Positions 62,664 through 64,000 of a stretch of 64,000 bases of DNA are shown here, one piece after another. The stretch is from Gallibacterium trehalosifermentans (GTDB taxonomy: Bacteria; Pseudomonadota; Gammaproteobacteria; Enterobacterales; Pasteurellaceae): the NCBI RefSeq assembly GCF_042433055.1, contig NZ_JBHLWB010000007.1:1-64000 (forward strand). The letters are read 5' to 3'. Under the pieces are notes generated by a model, which was not told where the DNA came from, ran no database searches, and saw only the letters and a program-made list of their open reading frames with translations. Numbering within the stretch: position 1 is the first letter of the stretch; the number at the start of each line of letters is the position of its first letter. The position numbers and the translations under genes are program-made.

Positions 62664-63973
62664 TGCTACGCCAACTCTATACAATATTGTTATATTTATT
62701 ACTGCCTGTAGTGTTAGCCCTATTCGGCTGGAAAAGTCGCAAAGAGATTGGCTATCGCCAGCGTTGGCGAGAACGGTTTGCTTGTTGGCAACAGGCATTA
62801 CAACCAAATAGTGTTGTCATTCATGCAGCTTCTGTTGGCGAAGTATTACTTGTTGCGCCATTAATTCGCCAACTCTTAGCCCAATATCCTGCCACGCCAC
62901 TTACTATTACTACTTTTACGCCAGGTGGTTCAGATCAAGTACACACATTATTTGGTAAACAAGTGCAGCATTGTTATCTGCCTTTTGATTTACCATTTCT
63001 AATGCGTCGTTTTATCACACAATTACAACCGAGAGCCTTTATTATTGTCGAAACGGAATTATGGTTTAATTTATTACATCAATTACGTTTACAAAAGATT
63101 CCAACGTTATTAATTAATGCACGTTTATCAGCGAAATCCGCTAAACATTATCAATATTTTTCTGCTGGATTAACTGAGGTTTGGCAAGGTTTAACAGCTG
63201 TTGCTGCACAAGATCAATTAAGTGCAGAACGCTATCAAGCCTTAGGTGTGCCCAAAGACAAAGTGCTTTGTACAGGGAATTTAAAATTTGATCTGGTCCT
63301 CTCTGATCAGGAGATTGAAGAGTATCGAGCAGCGAAAAAACACTTGATTGGTGAACGTCCTGTTTGGATTGCAGGCAGTACACACGCAGGTGAAGAAACA
63401 TTGATTTTAGCGGCTCATCAACGTCTGTTAGCAACCTATCCTGATTTATTATTAATTTTAGTGCCTCGTCATTCTGCCCGTTTTAGTGAAGTTGAAAATT
63501 TACTACAAGCAAATTCACTGCATTATCAAAAACGGAGTGAATGTCAGTATATTGAACCGATGACCCAAGTTTTATTAGGCGATACGATGGGTGAGTTATT
63601 AAAATTGTATGCGTTGGCAGATATTGCCTTTGTTGGCGGCAGTTTAATTGAACGTGGTGGGCATAATCCATTAGAACCACTGTTGTTTAAAATGCCTGTC
63701 GTAACAGGGAAATATACCTTTAATTTCAAACAGATTTATAGCACGTTAGTTTCTTTATCAGCGGTACTTGTGGTGGAAAGTGCAGTTGATGATTTAACTG
63801 CAACCATTACCACTTTATTGGTCGATTCAGTAAAAGCAAGCCAATATGGTGAGCAAGGATTTGCTTTTTTACAACAGAATCGTGGTGCATTACAGCGCAC
63901 ATTAACTTTATTAACACCCTATTTAAGTGAGAAAAAAGAGAATGATTACAATGATTTATCCAGGAACATTTGA
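62663..63973 (+). CDS. waaA: 3-deoxy-D-manno-octulosonic acid (Kdo) transferase
   Basis: Transfers Kdo from CMP-Kdo to lipid IVA at the inner membrane. 436 residues, GT30 family. N-terminal membrane anchor (about 5-22), IHAASVGEVLLVAPLIRQL, ETELWFNLLHQL and the C-terminal sugar-nucleotide region AFVGGSLIERGGHNPLEP are all visible. In some Pasteurellaceae this enzyme adds one Kdo only; sequence alone does not decide. Its start overlaps the glycosyltransferase stop by one base, and its end overlaps the coaD start. Confidence 0.97.
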   Translation: MLRQLYTILLYLLLPVVLALFGWKSRKEIGYRQRWRERFACWQQALQPNSVVIHAASVGEVLLVAPLIRQLLAQYPATPLTITTFTPGGSDQVHTLFGKQVQHCYLPFDLPFLMRRFITQLQPRAFIIVETELWFNLLHQLRLQKIPTLLINARLSAKSAKHYQYFSAGLTEVWQGLTAVAAQDQLSAERYQALGVPKDKVLCTGNLKFDLVLSDQEIEEYRAAKKHLIGERPVWIAGSTHAGEETLILAAHQRLLATYPDLLLILVPRHSARFSEVENLLQANSLHYQKRSECQYIEPMTQVLLGDTMGELLKLYALADIAFVGGSLIERGGHNPLEPLLFKMPVVTGKYTFNFKQIYSTLVSLSAVLVVESAVDDLTATITTLLVDSVKASQYGEQGFAFLQQNRGALQRTLTLLTPYLSEKKENDYNDLSRNI

Positions 63974-64000
63974 TCCCATTACTAACGGACATCTTGACAT
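63942..64000 (+). CDS. coaD: Phosphopantetheine adenylyltransferase (partial, cut by the window end)
   Basis: Only the first 19 codons are visible: MITMIYPGTFDPITNGHLD. YPGTFDPITNGH is the diagnostic nucleotidyltransferase motif (TxGH) of CoaD, which adenylates 4'-phosphopantetheine in coenzyme A synthesis. The start could be the ATG at 63942 or at 63951. It overlaps the end of waaA, matching the known waaA-coaD neighbourhood. Confidence 0.93.
   Translation, partial: MITMIYPGTFDPITNGHLD

Noticed and set aside
1..64000. CRISPR arrays, prophage, insertion sequences, tRNA genes
   Set aside because: Scanned by eye on both strands; no regularly spaced repeats, transposase, integrase, phage structural genes or cloverleaf sequences were recognised.

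Overview
The window is a gene-dense, AT-rich stretch of a gammaproteobacterial chromosome. Gene content and order point to the family Pasteurellaceae: cmk-rpsA-ihfB-lapA-lapB-pyrF-yciH, folK-pcnB-dksA beside comEC-msbA-lpxK-ycaR-kdsB-uvrC, galM-galK-galT beside galS-mglBAC, and a glycosyltransferase-waaA-coaD run. Protein sequences resemble Haemophilus and Pasteurella homologues recalled from memory; no search was possible. The genus is not resolved. An NADP isocitrate dehydrogenase gene is present, and neither common Pasteurellaceae uptake-signal core is obviously enriched.

Layout. 1-250: tail of an rRNA operon (23S-5S spacer, 5S rRNA, terminator). 606-3210: glpF-glpK glycerol operon. 3214-8693: lapA-lapB-pyrF-yciH and cmk, rpsA, ihfB, all on the minus strand. 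8786-13059: CPA1-type antiporter, a D,D-carboxypeptidase-like peptidase, yffB-dapE, and a Nudix hydrolase. 13096-21418: galactose block. The galT-galK-galM operon (minus) diverges from galS and then mglBAC (plus), with visible CRP and Gal operator sites. 21506-29273: the most accessory-looking part, with a small lipoprotein, ggt, a 670-base gap with relics, and a two-partner secretion pair (tpsB then tpsA, minus strand). 29396-40979: core genes folK, pcnB, dksA, comEC, the lipid A/LPS operon msbA-lpxK-ycaR-kdsB, uvrC and pgsA. 41103-49731: pth-ychF, icd, rluE-nudJ, a MerR/CDF metal-efflux pair, cysK and acs. 50104-54268: a small SRPBCC gene behind a G10 tract, purT, luxS, and a divergent oxidoreductase/AhpD-like pair. 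54842-64000: yhhQ with a preQ1-I-like riboswitch, rsmJ-trmA, raiA, oapA, divergent epmB/efp, a double-domain GT2 gene, waaA, and the first bases of coaD.

How it works together. The galactose block couples binding-protein-dependent uptake (MglBAC) to the Leloir pathway under CRP and a LacI-family repressor. MsbA, LpxK, KdsB, WaaA and the GT2 fusion build and export the lipid A-Kdo-inner-core LPS. LapA/LapB control LPS synthesis. EpmB modifies the EF-P encoded next to it. YhhQ imports queuosine precursor, apparently under a preQ1 riboswitch.

Items that stand out: the GC break inside tpsA; the CDF transporter with a CxxxD in place of HxxxD, driven by a textbook 19-bp-spacer MerR promoter; the G10 tract directly before the SRPBCC start codon; an orphan plus-strand terminator upstream of luxS that may end a small RNA; a short palindrome present three times between genes; and the fused two-domain GT2. 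No CRISPR array, prophage, insertion sequence, tRNA or replication origin was seen. I did not find a clearly unprecedented multi-gene system.
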